A stretch of 64,000 bases of DNA from Halonatronum saccharophilum DSM 13868 (lineage in GTDB: Bacteria > Bacillota > Halanaerobiia > Halobacteroidales > Halobacteroidaceae), in NCBI RefSeq assembly GCF_000517025.1, contig NZ_KI912091.1:113816-177815 (forward strand), read 5' to 3'. The position numbers were made by a program, and so were the translations under genes. The notes below the pieces were generated by a model that saw only the letters and a program-made list of their open reading frames with translations, was not told the origin of the DNA and ran no database searches. Below, one piece after another: positions 18,439 to 28,181 of this stretch (positions are counted from its first letter, which is position 1; the number at the start of each line of letters is the position of its first letter).

Positions 18439-19389
18439 TTGGATAAGATTAAAGATGAGATAAAGTTAAGAAATAATAACATAGCTAGAATTATATTCGG
18501 AAAAAATGATGAAAATTTAAAGGTTATAGAAGAGTCTTTTTCAGTAAACATTATTGCTAGAGGCAATAATGTTAAAGCAATAGGTGATAAGCAAGAGGTT
18601 TCTAAGGTGATTGAGCTCTTTAAAGAGTTGGATTCTATATCTTCAGGTCAAGATACTTTAACTACTAAAGAGGTTGAGTATGCAATAGAGATGGCTAAAG
18701 CAGAGAATATTTCTTTAAAGGATATATATAATGATGTTATACAGGTTACTAATTTAGGAAAGAAGATCACCCCAAAGACTTTGGGCCAAAAGGTCTATAT
18801 AGATGCCTTAAGAGAGAATGATATTGTTTTTGGCATTGGACCTGCTGGGACAGGAAAAACATACTTGGCTGTAGTAATGGCAGTTAATTATTTGATGTCT
18901 AATAAGGTTAAGAGGATAATCTTGACTAGACCTGCAATAGAAGCAGGAGAAAAGTTAGGTTTTTTGCCAGGGGACTTACAAGAGAAGGTAGACCCATATC
19001 TTAGGCCTTTATATGATGCTTTATATGATGTTTTGGGAACAGAGAAGGTGGATCAATTGTTAGAGAGAAAGATTATTGAGATTGCTCCTTTGGCTTATAT
19101 GAGGGGGAGGACTTTAAAAAATTCAGCAGTTATCCTAGATGAGGCTCAAAATACTACTAGAGAGCAGATGAAGATGTTTCTAACCCGTATAGGGCCTAAT
19201 TCTACAGCAGTTATTAACGGGGATATTACTCAGACTGACCTTCCTAATAGAGGAAGGTCGGGGTTGGCCCAAGCCCAAGAGATATTAAAGGGGATAGAAG
19301 GAATTAGTTTTGTTTATCTAAGCAATCGTGATGTTGTAAGACATAGATTGGTTAGAGAGATCATAAAGGCTTATGAAGCAATCAACTGA
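18439..19389 (+). CDS. phoH: PhoH-family ATPase
   Basis: A P-loop ATPase linked to RNA metabolism and usually encoded beside ybeY. The 316-residue protein has an N-terminal KH-like region, Walker A GPAGTGKTYLAV, Walker B SAVILDEAQNTT and a C-terminal VRHRLVREIIKAYE. It starts at TTG 18439, after AGGAGGG. Downstream genes pgpH and ybeY are the standard partners. Confidence 0.93.
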   Translation: MDKIKDEIKLRNNNIARIIFGKNDENLKVIEESFSVNIIARGNNVKAIGDKQEVSKVIELFKELDSISSGQDTLTTKEVEYAIEMAKAENISLKDIYNDVIQVTNLGKKITPKTLGQKVYIDALRENDIVFGIGPAGTGKTYLAVVMAVNYLMSNKVKRIILTRPAIEAGEKLGFLPGDLQEKVDPYLRPLYDALYDVLGTEKVDQLLERKIIEIAPLAYMRGRTLKNSAVILDEAQNTTREQMKMFLTRIGPNSTAVINGDITQTDLPNRGRSGLAQAQEILKGIEGISFVYLSNRDVVRHRLVREIIKAYEAIN

Positions 19390-19409
19390 TAATTTTAGGA
19401 GTGAAAAGG

Positions 19410-21557
19410 ATGCCTTTTTTTAAAAGTTTATTAGACAAATTTAATTTTAATGATTTAGAATTTTATAAGATAAAGAAATCCCAAAGATATCTTTGGGTAA
19501 TAACAGTTTTTATTATTTTAGCAGGGATAATTACCCTTGATTTTCTTCCTAATCAAGTTGATTTGACTGTAGGACAAGTTAGTAAAACAGACATTGTAGC
19601 CCCACGAACTGTTACCTATACAGATCAAAAGAGAACAGAAGAGTTAAAGGCTGAGGCTGAAGATCAAGTATCTAAGGTCTATGAGGAAGACCGTGGGGTG
19701 TTAGAAGAGGTAAAAGTCTCTTTGAGAGATTTTTTTGATGGCATTGAAGGGGTAGTTGAAGCAGAGAACTTATTTAGTGAGGAGGTTGCTAAGCTAGAGG
19801 AGTTAGCTAGAGGATATGAGGTTGACATTGATAATGAACAGATAGAATACCTTCTCAATCTTTCTTCTAGCAAGAGAGATGAATTGCTCGATGATACTCA
19901 AATTATTTTAATAAAGTACTTAAATCGAGGGGTAAGAAGTGATGCTATAGATGAGGTTAAGGAACAATTTGAGCAAGAGGTTATCAATTTAAATAAAGGT
20001 CATCGCTATAGAGATATGGTCAGCAGTTTAAGTAAAGAGTTTATTGAACCAAATCTAATATTTAATTTTGAAGAAACAGAGAGGCGTAAGGAGTTAGCTC
20101 GACAAGAGGTTGAATCTGTAAAGAGGACCATTCATAAAGACGAAGTAGTAATTAGGCATGGTCGAGTTATAACTGAGGAGGATGTTAGAATTTTAGAAGC
20201 TCTTGGGTTGAGACATCCAACGGTAAATTATTTTAATATATTAGGGCATGTTTTAATCGTTTTAATGTTCATCTTATTAACAACAGTCTATATTTACCGA
20301 TACCAGAAAGACATATTAGATGAAGAGGGGATTTTAGCTTTGCTGGGGTTATTACCGATTGTGATTCTTTTATTGGCTAAAATCGCTAACTATATTCCTA
20401 TAACTTATAATTCTTTTATCGTCCCAGTAGCTGCGGTATCAATCATTATTACAATTTTGATAAATACTAACTTAGCAGTTGTCTATACAATATTTCTATC
20501 TTTCCTAGTAGCTTTAGCAACAGGAGATGGTGTTATTAGTATAGCTGTTCTAATTGTAAGTGGTTTGACGGGAATTTATAGTGTCTCTAAATTAACTCAG
20601 AGATCAGATTTGGTTAAGGCTGGATTTATTGTTGGTGGTGTTTCATCTTTAACAATATTTATTTTTATGTTAACAGAACCATATTTACAAATTATAGAAT
20701 TTGTAAGGGTAGTACCTATGGGTATAGTTAATGGAATAATAGTAGCTGTAGTAACTAATGGTCTATTACCTTATGTGGAGAACTTATTTGGGATAACATC
20801 TCCTGTAAAGCTATTGGAATTATCTAATCCAAACCATCCTCTACTTAAGAGATTGTTGGTTGAAGCTCCAGGAACCTATCACCATAGTATTATAGTCGGA
20901 AATTTAGCAGAAACAGCTGCTGATCAAGTTGGAGCTGACTCTTTGTTAGCAAGAGTAGCAGCCTATTATCATGATGTCGGAAAGATTAAACGATCTTATT
21001 TCTTTACTGAAAATCAGATTGGATATGAGAATCCTCATGATAAGTTATCACCGAATTTAAGTACTTTAATTATTACATCTCATATTAAAGATGGAGTTGA
21101 GCTTGCTAAAGAGTATAAGCTTCCTCAAGTAATTGTAGATATTATTATTCAACATCATGGTACCAGTTTGGTATCTTTCTTCTATCAAGAAGCTCTCCAT
21201 GATGAACAATATAAAAATGTAGAGGAAGATGATTTTAGGTATGACGGGCCAAAGCCTCAGACTAAAGAAGCAGCTTTGATTATGTTAGCTGATATGGTTG
21301 AAGCAGCTGTTAGATCTAATGCATCGGCACAAAGAAATCCTGGTAAGTTAGAGAAGTTTGTAAAAGATCTAATTAAGAGTAAACTTGACAGTGGAGAGTT
21401 AGATGAATCTGATTTAACCTTAAAAGATCTAAATAAGATAGGAAATGCCTTTGTTAATATATTAAAAGGAATCTTTCACAACAGAATTGAATATCCCGAA
21501 AATATTGCTCAACAATTCAAGGAAGGGAGTAAACTGAATGACAGTACTGGTAAATAA
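19410..21557 (+). CDS. pgpH: Cyclic-di-AMP phosphodiesterase, 7TM-HD family (PgpH/YqfF)
   Basis: Membrane HD-domain phosphodiesterase that in Listeria and Bacillus hydrolyses c-di-AMP, a messenger tied to potassium and osmotic balance. The 715-residue product has an N-terminal membrane segment (about 25-44), a large extracytoplasmic 7TMR-HDED sensor domain, seven further membrane segments, and a C-terminal HD domain with HHSIIVGNLAE, the HD pair in YYHDVGK and IIQHHGT. ATG 19410 fits AGGAG better than the GTG at 19401. The activity is inferred from the family. Confidence 0.92.
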   Translation: MPFFKSLLDKFNFNDLEFYKIKKSQRYLWVITVFIILAGIITLDFLPNQVDLTVGQVSKTDIVAPRTVTYTDQKRTEELKAEAEDQVSKVYEEDRGVLEEVKVSLRDFFDGIEGVVEAENLFSEEVAKLEELARGYEVDIDNEQIEYLLNLSSSKRDELLDDTQIILIKYLNRGVRSDAIDEVKEQFEQEVINLNKGHRYRDMVSSLSKEFIEPNLIFNFEETERRKELARQEVESVKRTIHKDEVVIRHGRVITEEDVRILEALGLRHPTVNYFNILGHVLIVLMFILLTTVYIYRYQKDILDEEGILALLGLLPIVILLLAKIANYIPITYNSFIVPVAAVSIIITILINTNLAVVYTIFLSFLVALATGDGVISIAVLIVSGLTGIYSVSKLTQRSDLVKAGFIVGGVSSLTIFIFMLTEPYLQIIEFVRVVPMGIVNGIIVAVVTNGLLPYVENLFGITSPVKLLELSNPNHPLLKRLLVEAPGTYHHSIIVGNLAETAADQVGADSLLARVAAYYHDVGKIKRSYFFTENQIGYENPHDKLSPNLSTLIITSHIKDGVELAKEYKLPQVIVDIIIQHHGTSLVSFFYQEALHDEQYKNVEEDDFRYDGPKPQTKEAALIMLADMVEAAVRSNASAQRNPGKLEKFVKDLIKSKLDSGELDESDLTLKDLNKIGNAFVNILKGIFHNRIEYPENIAQQFKEGSKLNDSTGK

Positions 21558-21969
21558 TCTACAAGATAATTTAGAGGTTGATGAAGTATTGATAAAGACA
21601 ATCGAAGATATTGTAGCCAAGGTCTTGGATATGGAAGAAGTAGGTGAGAAAGAAGTAAGTATTGCTTTGGTTGATGATGCTTATATACAGGGGTTAAATC
21701 ATAGGTATCGAGGAAAGGATAGAGCAACTGATGTTTTATCTTTTCCCCAAGATGACAACTTTTTATTAGGAGATATAATAATCTCCTTAGAGACCGCTCA
21801 ACGCCAAGCAGAAGAGTATAATCATTCTTTTTTTAGAGAGATTGGTTTTTTGACTGTTCATGGTATGCTTCATCTTCTTGGTTATGATCATTATGAAGAA
21901 GATGAGAGGAAAATTATGCGTAAGAAGGAGGAAGAGATTCTAGTCGAACTTAATTTGACTAGAGCTTAA
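21538..21969 (+). CDS. ybeY: Endoribonuclease YbeY (rRNA maturation factor)
   Basis: Zinc-dependent endoribonuclease involved in 16S rRNA 3' maturation and ribosome quality control. The 143-residue product carries the metal-binding HGMLHLLGYDH motif. Its ATG lies 20 bp inside the end of the preceding gene, behind AAGGAAGGGAG, so translation is probably coupled. It abuts the next gene with no gap. Confidence 0.94.
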   Translation: MTVLVNNLQDNLEVDEVLIKTIEDIVAKVLDMEEVGEKEVSIALVDDAYIQGLNHRYRGKDRATDVLSFPQDDNFLLGDIIISLETAQRQAEEYNHSFFREIGFLTVHGMLHLLGYDHYEEDERKIMRKKEEEILVELNLTRA

Positions 21970-22686
21970 ATGGGATTTTTAAATGGTATAATAAATAGGT
22001 TAATAAGAAGTTTTAATTATGCAGTTAATGGTATTATAAGAGTTCTTAGCTCTGAAATGAATATGCGCTTTCATTTCATAATTGCGATTTTAGTTCTGTT
22101 TTTTGGAGTTTTTGTTGACTTAACTAAGGTTGAGTTATTGGTGTTATTTATAACTATAACCTTAGTTATATTTGCTGAAATGATAAATACAGCCCTAGAA
22201 GAGCTTGGAGATTTAATTACAAGAGAATATAATCAGAGTATAAAAGTTGTTAAGGATATAGCAGCAGGGGCAGTCTTGATTACATCTTTAAATGCTTTTG
22301 TTGTAGGTTATATAATCTTTTTTAAAGATTTAAAGCCTCTAACCCTAGATCTTCTCCATAGGATTCAGAGAGTACCTATTCATTTAACTTTTATAACTTT
22401 AGCTTTGATTGTTTTGGTTGTTGTATTTATAAAAGCCAAAACTGATAAGGGAACCCCTTTGCAAGGCGGTATGCCTAGTGGACATAGTGCAATTGCTTTT
22501 GGTATGATGATTATAATCTCTAATCTGGCCAATGATGCTTTGATTGCTACCTTGGTTTTATTTATGGCTTTGCTTGTTGCCCAAAGTAGGATTGAAGGTA
22601 ATATTCATACTCCTTGGGAGGTTATCTGTGGTGCTTTAATTGGTCTATTGATAGGTATTCTTACCTTTGGGTTTATTCATTTGTAA
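21970..22686 (+). CDS. Fusion of prokaryotic diacylglycerol/undecaprenol kinase (DgkA) and PAP2 phosphatase
   Basis: A 238-residue membrane protein made of two enzymes. Residues 1-115 are a DgkA-type kinase with three membrane helices and the signature EMINTALEELGDL...VKDIAAGAVLI. Residues 135-238 are a PAP2-type phosphatase with KAKTDKGTP (C1), PSGHSA (C2) and SRIEGNIHTPWE (C3). In C3 the usual final Asp is Glu, and in C1 the usual Arg-Pro is Thr-Pro. DgkA of Gram-positives phosphorylates undecaprenol, and PAP2 enzymes dephosphorylate undecaprenyl diphosphate, so both would feed the undecaprenyl phosphate pool; that coupling is inference. It starts directly after the ybeY stop. Confidence 0.88.
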   Translation: MGFLNGIINRLIRSFNYAVNGIIRVLSSEMNMRFHFIIAILVLFFGVFVDLTKVELLVLFITITLVIFAEMINTALEELGDLITREYNQSIKVVKDIAAGAVLITSLNAFVVGYIIFFKDLKPLTLDLLHRIQRVPIHLTFITLALIVLVVVFIKAKTDKGTPLQGGMPSGHSAIAFGMMIIISNLANDALIATLVLFMALLVAQSRIEGNIHTPWEVICGALIGLLIGILTFGFIHL

Positions 22687-22714
22687 GTAGAATTTGACAG
22701 GAGGGCATGGAGGT

Positions 22715-23995
22715 ATGGAAGTTATTTTTATAATTGAATTATTAATACTATTAGTATTATTGGTTCTCTCTGGCTTTTTTTCAGGAGCTGAAACAGCTTT
22801 AATGTCGGTTGATAAGGTTGAAATCCGCCATTTGAAGCAAGAGGGGAATAAGAAAGCTGCTGTTGTGGATAGACTATTAAGCACCCCAGATAGGCTGTTA
22901 ATAACAATTTTAGTAGGTAATAATTTGGTCAACATTGCTGCATCTTCGATTGCTACTGCTTTAGCCACAGAGGTCTTTGGAGCTAAAGGGGTTGGTATTG
23001 CAATTGGTATTGTGACCTTTTTTGTTTTGGTATTTGGAGAGATTACACCTAAATCTTTTGCTAAAAAGGAGGCTACTAAGATCTCTATGAAGATAGCAAA
23101 ATATATTGAAGTTATTTACTATCTGTTGGCCCCTATAATTAAGCTTTTGGCAATTTTAACCAACTTATTTATGAAAGATAAGCATGATAATAAGCAAAGA
23201 AGAAAGCCTTTTGTTAGTGAAGAGGAGATTAGAAGGTTTTTAGCTGTTGGTGAAAGAGAGGGTGTTATTGAAACTGATGAAAAACAGATGATTAATAGTA
23301 TCTTTGAATTTGATGATACTAATGTTAAAGAGATTATGGTTCCAAGAATACATATGGTTTGTGTAGAGATAAATGATCCGCTAGAGAAATTAATAGATAC
23401 AGTTATTGATTTAGGTTTTTCTAGGATACCTGTTTATAATGAAACAGTAGATAATATAGTAGGGGTAGTTTATGCTAAAGATTTATTATTAATGTTAAAA
23501 AATGACAATTTCGAAAGTGATATTCAAAAAATAATGAGACCAGCATATTATATTCCTGAAAGTAAGAAGGTTGATAATCTTTTAACTGAGCTTAGAAAAG
23601 AGAAGATTCATATGGCTATTATCTTAGATGAATATGGGGGCACTGCAGGTTTAGTAACAATTGAAGATCTTTTAGAGGAGATTGTAGGGGATATTCAGGA
23701 TGAATATGATGAGGAAGAGAATATGATTAAAGTTATTAGCACTGAAGAGATTCAAGTTGATGGGCGTGTTGATATTGATGAGATCAATGATATTTTAGAG
23801 ATTGATCTTCCAGAGGAAGATTATGAGACGATTAGTGGATTCATTTTAAGTATGCTAGGTTATGTTCCTAAAACTGGAGAGAAGCTAAACTTTGAAAATT
23901 TAGAAATAAGTGTTGAAAAGGTTATTCAAAGAAGAATATCTAAAGTGAGGATTAAGAAGATGAAGCAAGAGAAGAAAGGGCAGGGTGAAGATTAG
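22715..23995 (+). CDS. CNNM/CorC-type transporter-associated protein (DUF21, two CBS, CorC_HlyC)
   Basis: A 426-residue integral membrane protein: DUF21 (CNNM) with about four membrane segments in the first 140 residues, a pair of CBS domains (about 200-320, with KEIMVPRIHMV and LDEYGGTAGLVTIEDLLEEIVGDI), and a C-terminal CorC_HlyC domain. The family is called hemolysin-like, but members handle Mg2+ or other cations. The start is ATG 22715, 8 nt after AGGAGGG. Overlaps no neighbour and stops directly before the DUF502 gene. Confidence 0.9.
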   Translation: MEVIFIIELLILLVLLVLSGFFSGAETALMSVDKVEIRHLKQEGNKKAAVVDRLLSTPDRLLITILVGNNLVNIAASSIATALATEVFGAKGVGIAIGIVTFFVLVFGEITPKSFAKKEATKISMKIAKYIEVIYYLLAPIIKLLAILTNLFMKDKHDNKQRRKPFVSEEEIRRFLAVGEREGVIETDEKQMINSIFEFDDTNVKEIMVPRIHMVCVEINDPLEKLIDTVIDLGFSRIPVYNETVDNIVGVVYAKDLLLMLKNDNFESDIQKIMRPAYYIPESKKVDNLLTELRKEKIHMAIILDEYGGTAGLVTIEDLLEEIVGDIQDEYDEEENMIKVISTEEIQVDGRVDIDEINDILEIDLPEEDYETISGFILSMLGYVPKTGEKLNFENLEISVEKVIQRRISKVRIKKMKQEKKGQGED

Positions 23996-24583
23996 ATGTT
24001 GAAGCAATTTAGAAACTATTTTCTTACAGGTTTAATAGTTCTACTGCCTCTAATAGTAACTTCATATGTTATTATAACATTATTTGTAGTGATTGATGGT
24101 ACCTTCTCTCCTCTTTTAGAAGTTATTTTTGGTAGGGAAGTATATGGATTAGGCTCCATTTTGACCTTTATAATAATTTTAGGTGTAGGTGTAATAGCTA
24201 AGAATGTATTGGGGAAAAAGTTAATTAACTTTGGTGAGGGGTTACTTACTAGGATTCCCTTAGTTCGTAATATCTATTTTACTATAAGACAGATAATAAA
24301 TGCTTTCTTTTCACAAGAAAAAACATCATTTCGTAGTGTTGTTTTAATTGAATATCCAAGAAAGGGGCTTTATCAAGTTGGTTTTTTGACTTGTGAAGGT
24401 ATGGGAGAAGTGCAAGATAAGACCGACAATGATATACTTAATGTCTTTGTTCCAACAACACCTAACCCAACTTCTGGGATGCTGGTCTTGATTTCTAAAG
24501 AAGAAGTTATTTATTTGGATATGACTGTAGAAGAAGGTTTAAAATTAATAGTGTCAGGTGGGACTTTGGTGCCTGAAAGGTAG
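23996..24583 (+). CDS. DUF502 family membrane protein
   Basis: A 195-residue protein with two N-terminal membrane segments (about 9-33 and 51-72) followed by a soluble domain containing FVPTTPNPTSGMLVLI, the hallmark of DUF502. Function is unknown in bacteria. Its ATG touches the stop of the preceding gene, so the two are probably translationally coupled. Confidence 0.87.
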   Translation: MLKQFRNYFLTGLIVLLPLIVTSYVIITLFVVIDGTFSPLLEVIFGREVYGLGSILTFIIILGVGVIAKNVLGKKLINFGEGLLTRIPLVRNIYFTIRQIINAFFSQEKTSFRSVVLIEYPRKGLYQVGFLTCEGMGEVQDKTDNDILNVFVPTTPNPTSGMLVLISKEEVIYLDMTVEEGLKLIVSGGTLVPER

Positions 24584-24595
24584 TGGGGTGATGGT

Positions 24596-25051
24596 TTGAA
24601 TATTGAGATAAAAAGAGTTCTTGAAAATGATTTAGAACTTGTTGAAAAATTAGTCCAAATTGAGAAAGAAGCCTTTGGAGATGGTGGTTTAAATAATTGG
24701 GGACTTGTTCCAATGATTTATCATGGAAGAGTTTATACTATTCTTTCAAGAGGGTATCCTATAGGTATAGCAGAATATATGAGAGATATGGAGGAGCCTG
24801 ATAAGGCCTATTTATATGGGTTAGCTATAAGAAGTGGGTTTAGGGGCCAAGGGTTATCCACTTGTTTATTAGATTATACACTAGATGATTTAAAAAAACT
24901 GGGGATAAAGAAGATAGAGTTAACGGTTTCTCCTGATAATAAGGGGGCAATCCATCTCTATGAAAAAAAGTTTTCTTTTAAAGAGGTTGAATATAGAAAG
25001 GACGAGTATGGTAAGAGAGAAGACCGTTTAATTATGGAGAAAAAGATATAG
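24596..25051 (+). CDS. GNAT family N-acetyltransferase
   Basis: A 151-residue acetyltransferase of the RimI-like GNAT fold. The acetyl-CoA loop is FRGQGLSTCLL, and the later VSPDNKGAIHLYEKKFSF is the conserved beta5-alpha4 segment. It starts with TTG 24596 after GGGGTG. Its substrate cannot be told from sequence. It sits in an operon between DUF502 and era. Confidence 0.88.
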   Translation: MNIEIKRVLENDLELVEKLVQIEKEAFGDGGLNNWGLVPMIYHGRVYTILSRGYPIGIAEYMRDMEEPDKAYLYGLAIRSGFRGQGLSTCLLDYTLDDLKKLGIKKIELTVSPDNKGAIHLYEKKFSFKEVEYRKDEYGKREDRLIMEKKI

Positions 25052-25124
25052 AAGATTATAATATTTAAGGTAACCAAGGAATAGATATAAAAATTATTTG
25101 CAACTAATTATAGGGGGAATATAT

Positions 25125-26033
25125 ATGGATTTAAGTGTAGGAGATGAATTCAAATCAGGATTTATAACAGTAGTTGGGCAACCGAATGTAGGGAAATCTA
25201 CACTGATCAATAAATTGGTTGGTGAGAAAGTGGTTATTACCTCGCGTAAAGCTCAAACAACTAGAAATAAGATACAGTGTATATTAACTTTAGACCAGGC
25301 TCAGATGATATTTATAGATACACCAGGTATTCATAGACCAAAGGATAAGATGGGTAAGTATTTAAATGATGTTGCTTATACTTCATTAAAGGAGATAGAT
25401 TTAGCTTTATTTGTTGTAAACGCCCAATATAAACCTAATAATTCTGATAAACAGATAGCTAATCAGTTAAATGCTTTGAAGACTCCTGTATTATTAGTTA
25501 TTAATAAGGTTGATCAGATCTCTAAGCGTGATTTGTTAAAGCGGATACAAGAGTATGAACGTTTAGGTTCTTTTGAAGATACAGTCAGTATCTCTGCTAA
25601 AGAAGAGATTAATTTGGATGATTTAAAGGATACTATGGTAGAATATATGCCTAAAGGGCCAAAGTATTATCCTGATGATATGGTTACAGATCAGATCGAA
25701 CAGTTTATCGTTGCCGAGATAGTTAGAGAGAAGATATTATCATTTACTCATGAAGAGGTTCCTCATTCTGTTGCTGTAGAGATTATGAGTTTTAAAGAGC
25801 GAGAAGATAAGGACTTAGTTGAAATTAGAGCTAATATATATGTGGAGCGAAAATCACAAAAGGGTATATTAATCGGTAAAGGCGGTAAAATGCTTAAAAA
25901 GATTGGGCAAACGGCTAGGAAAGATATAGAAGATTTATTAGGAACACAGATATTTTTGGATCTATGGGTTAAGGTTAAGGATGATTGGAGAGATAAACAA
26001 GATGCTTTAAAGATGTTAGGGTACAGAGGTTAG
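25125..26033 (+). CDS. era: GTPase Era
   Basis: Essential small GTPase that binds 16S rRNA and monitors 30S maturation. The 302-residue product has G1 GQPNVGKSTL, G3 DTPGIHRP, G4 NKVD and a C-terminal KH domain with GKGGKMLKKIGQTARKDIE. The start is ATG 25125, behind TAGGGGGAA; an in-frame start at 25098 would add nine residues without a ribosome-binding site. Follows ybeY/dgkA as in most Firmicutes. Confidence 0.96.
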   Translation: MDLSVGDEFKSGFITVVGQPNVGKSTLINKLVGEKVVITSRKAQTTRNKIQCILTLDQAQMIFIDTPGIHRPKDKMGKYLNDVAYTSLKEIDLALFVVNAQYKPNNSDKQIANQLNALKTPVLLVINKVDQISKRDLLKRIQEYERLGSFEDTVSISAKEEINLDDLKDTMVEYMPKGPKYYPDDMVTDQIEQFIVAEIVREKILSFTHEEVPHSVAVEIMSFKEREDKDLVEIRANIYVERKSQKGILIGKGGKMLKKIGQTARKDIEDLLGTQIFLDLWVKVKDDWRDKQDALKMLGYRG

Positions 26034-26064
26034 ATTAGAGTTAGGGAAGCTGGAGGTGGAAGTA

Positions 26065-27414
26065 GTGGAAGAAAGAGTATTAATAGAAATTAAAGAAGCT
26101 TTAGAGACTAAAGATGAAAAAAGGGTAGTTGAATTAGTAGAGGATTTGTATCCAGCAGATATTGCCGAGTTGATTGATGAGCTATCTACTGAGGATATTC
26201 AAGTTTTAATTCCTATTATACCGTTAGAGAAGTTAGCCTTTTCTTTGGCAGAATTAGACTTTGATACAAAGCATAATCTTTTAAAGTTGTTAGATGCTGA
26301 TAAATTGAAGGTTATATTAGATACTATGTATTCTGATGATATTGCTGATCTTTTAGGGACTCTATCGATAGGAAAGAGTAAAGAATTATTAAACCTAATG
26401 AAGAAAGATGATGCAGCTAAGATTCAAAATCTTCTAGGTTATAAAGAAGATAGTGCCGGTGGAATAATGACCACTGAGTATATAGCTATTAAAGCCGAGA
26501 AGACAGCTGCTGAAACTATTGAAAAGCTAAGAGATATAGCTCCTAAGGTAGAGATGATCTATTATATTTATGTTGTTAGTAAGACCAAGGAGCTACGAGG
26601 GGTTCTTTCTATGAGAGATTTGCTTACAGCTGCTCCAGATCAGAAGGTTGAAGACTTAATGCAACCTAATGTAATAAAGGTTAATTTAAAGATGGATCAA
26701 GAGGATGTAGCATCTATAATCTCAAAATATGATCTATTGGCTATTCCTGTAGTTAGTGAAAAGAATCAGTTGTTAGGGGTAATTACAGTAGATGATATTA
26801 TTGATGTTATTGAAGAGGAAGCAACTGAAGATATGTATAAGATGGCAGGTACCTCAGAAGTAGAAGTTGGTATTCATGGAAAAGGGATAGTTCATGGTGC
26901 TATGAAGAGGTTACCTTGGTTAATAATATTACTCTTTGCCAGTTTATTATCTGGTGGAGTTATTGGTGGTTTTGAAGAAGAATTGGAATCTGTTGTAGCT
27001 TTGGCCTTCTTTATACCTGTTCTAATGGATACTGGTGGTAATGCAGGTACTCAATCATTAACTGTAGCTATTCGTGGTTTGGCTACAGGCGATTTAGATA
27101 GGAAGGAGATTCGAGGACATGTGTTGAATGAAATGAAGGTGGGCTTATTAGTGGCAATAGTATGCGGAGTTATGATTAGCCTTATTGCTACAGTTTGGCA
27201 AGGAAGTCCAGTTTTAGGGTTGGTTGTTGGTACCGCAATGTTTGCTACTCTTATAGTAGCTGTTCTTTCAGGAACAACATTACCATTTATTATAGATGCG
27301 TTAGGTGCTGATCCAGCAGTAGCAGCAGGACCTTTTATAACAACCTTGGTTGATGTTTCAGGATTATTAATTTACTTTAGTTTAGCTAAGGCATTAATTG
27401 AACAATTGGCTTAA
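26065..27414 (+). CDS. mgtE: Magnesium transporter MgtE
   Basis: Mg2+ channel gated by intracellular Mg2+. The 449-residue product has the MgtE N domain (about 10-130), two CBS domains (about 135-255, with SAGGIMTTEY and VITVDDIIDVIEEEATEDMY), a connecting helix, and five membrane helices with MDTGGNAGTQSLTVAIRGLA, the conserved pore region. The start is GTG 26065, 8 nt after GGAGG; GTG 26056 overlaps that site. Confidence 0.94.
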   Translation: MEERVLIEIKEALETKDEKRVVELVEDLYPADIAELIDELSTEDIQVLIPIIPLEKLAFSLAELDFDTKHNLLKLLDADKLKVILDTMYSDDIADLLGTLSIGKSKELLNLMKKDDAAKIQNLLGYKEDSAGGIMTTEYIAIKAEKTAAETIEKLRDIAPKVEMIYYIYVVSKTKELRGVLSMRDLLTAAPDQKVEDLMQPNVIKVNLKMDQEDVASIISKYDLLAIPVVSEKNQLLGVITVDDIIDVIEEEATEDMYKMAGTSEVEVGIHGKGIVHGAMKRLPWLIILLFASLLSGGVIGGFEEELESVVALAFFIPVLMDTGGNAGTQSLTVAIRGLATGDLDRKEIRGHVLNEMKVGLLVAIVCGVMISLIATVWQGSPVLGLVVGTAMFATLIVAVLSGTTLPFIIDALGADPAVAAGPFITTLVDVSGLLIYFSLAKALIEQLA

Positions 27415-27441
27415 TATAATGATAATAGAAAGGTGATACTT

Positions 27442-28122
27442 ATGGCAATTAAACCAAAAGATATGGCTAAGATGATCGATCATACAATCTTGTCTCCTCA
27501 GGCGACGGTTATGGATGTTAAAAAGAAGTGTGATGAAGCAAAGGAATATGAATTCGCCTCTGTTTCTGTTAATCCTTGTTTTGTTCCTTTAGCAGCAAAA
27601 TTATTAGAGAGGAGTTCGGTTAAGGTATCTACAGTAATTGGATTTCCTTTAGGGGCCAACACCTCTGAAACTAAGGCCTATGAAACAAAAAATGCAATTA
27701 GAAATGGAGCTCAAGAGATAGATATGGTAGTAAATATTAGTGCTGTTAAATCTGCTTCTTGGGATGTGGTAAGGGAGGATATCAAGGCTGTAGTCGATGC
27801 AACTAAGATTGCAGGTGTAACTAAGGATATAATTACTAAAGCAATATTAGAGACCTGTTATTTAGATGAAGAAGAGATAGATAAGGTGTGCCAGATTGCT
27901 AAGAAGGTAGGGGCTGACTTTATTGAAACATCTACAGGATTTGGCCCAAATAATGCGGATTTAGAGAGTGTAAGTCTAATTAGAAAGAATGTAGGAAGAT
28001 CAATTGGAGTGAAAGCTTCAGGAGGTATTGAAAGCTTTGAAGATGCATTAGATACCTTAGATGCAGGGGCCAACCGTATTGGAACCAGTGAGGGTGTAGC
28101 TATAGTTATTGGAGATGATTAA
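27442..28122 (+). CDS. deoC: Deoxyribose-phosphate aldolase
   Basis: Cleaves deoxyribose 5-phosphate to glyceraldehyde 3-phosphate and acetaldehyde in deoxynucleoside salvage. It is 226 residues; IDHTILSPQATVMDVKKKCDEA is the family N-terminus, EIDMVVNISAVKS carries the active-site Asp, and GVKASGGIESFEDA carries the Schiff-base Lys. ATG 27442 has AAAGGTG upstream. A strong terminator follows at once, making this the last gene of the run begun by yqfC. Confidence 0.95.
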   Translation: MAIKPKDMAKMIDHTILSPQATVMDVKKKCDEAKEYEFASVSVNPCFVPLAAKLLERSSVKVSTVIGFPLGANTSETKAYETKNAIRNGAQEIDMVVNISAVKSASWDVVREDIKAVVDATKIAGVTKDIITKAILETCYLDEEEIDKVCQIAKKVGADFIETSTGFGPNNADLESVSLIRKNVGRSIGVKASGGIESFEDALDTLDAGANRIGTSEGVAIVIGDD

Positions 28123-28151
28123 AAAGAAGGAGCTTAGCTCCTTCTTTTTTT
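28121..28151 (+). terminator. Terminator after deoC
   Basis: Stem AAAAAGAAGGAGC / GCTCCTTCTTTTT with a TTA loop and T-run. It overlaps the deoC stop codon. Confidence 0.92.
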
Positions 28152-28153
28152 CT

Positions 28154-28181
28154 TTGCAAAAAATTAAATTTCAGGGATAAT
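28154..28181 (+). promoter_or_regulatory. Possible recO promoter
   Basis: TTGCAA, 16-nt spacer and GATAAT, immediately after the deoC terminator and about 130 bp upstream of recO. Confidence 0.45.
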
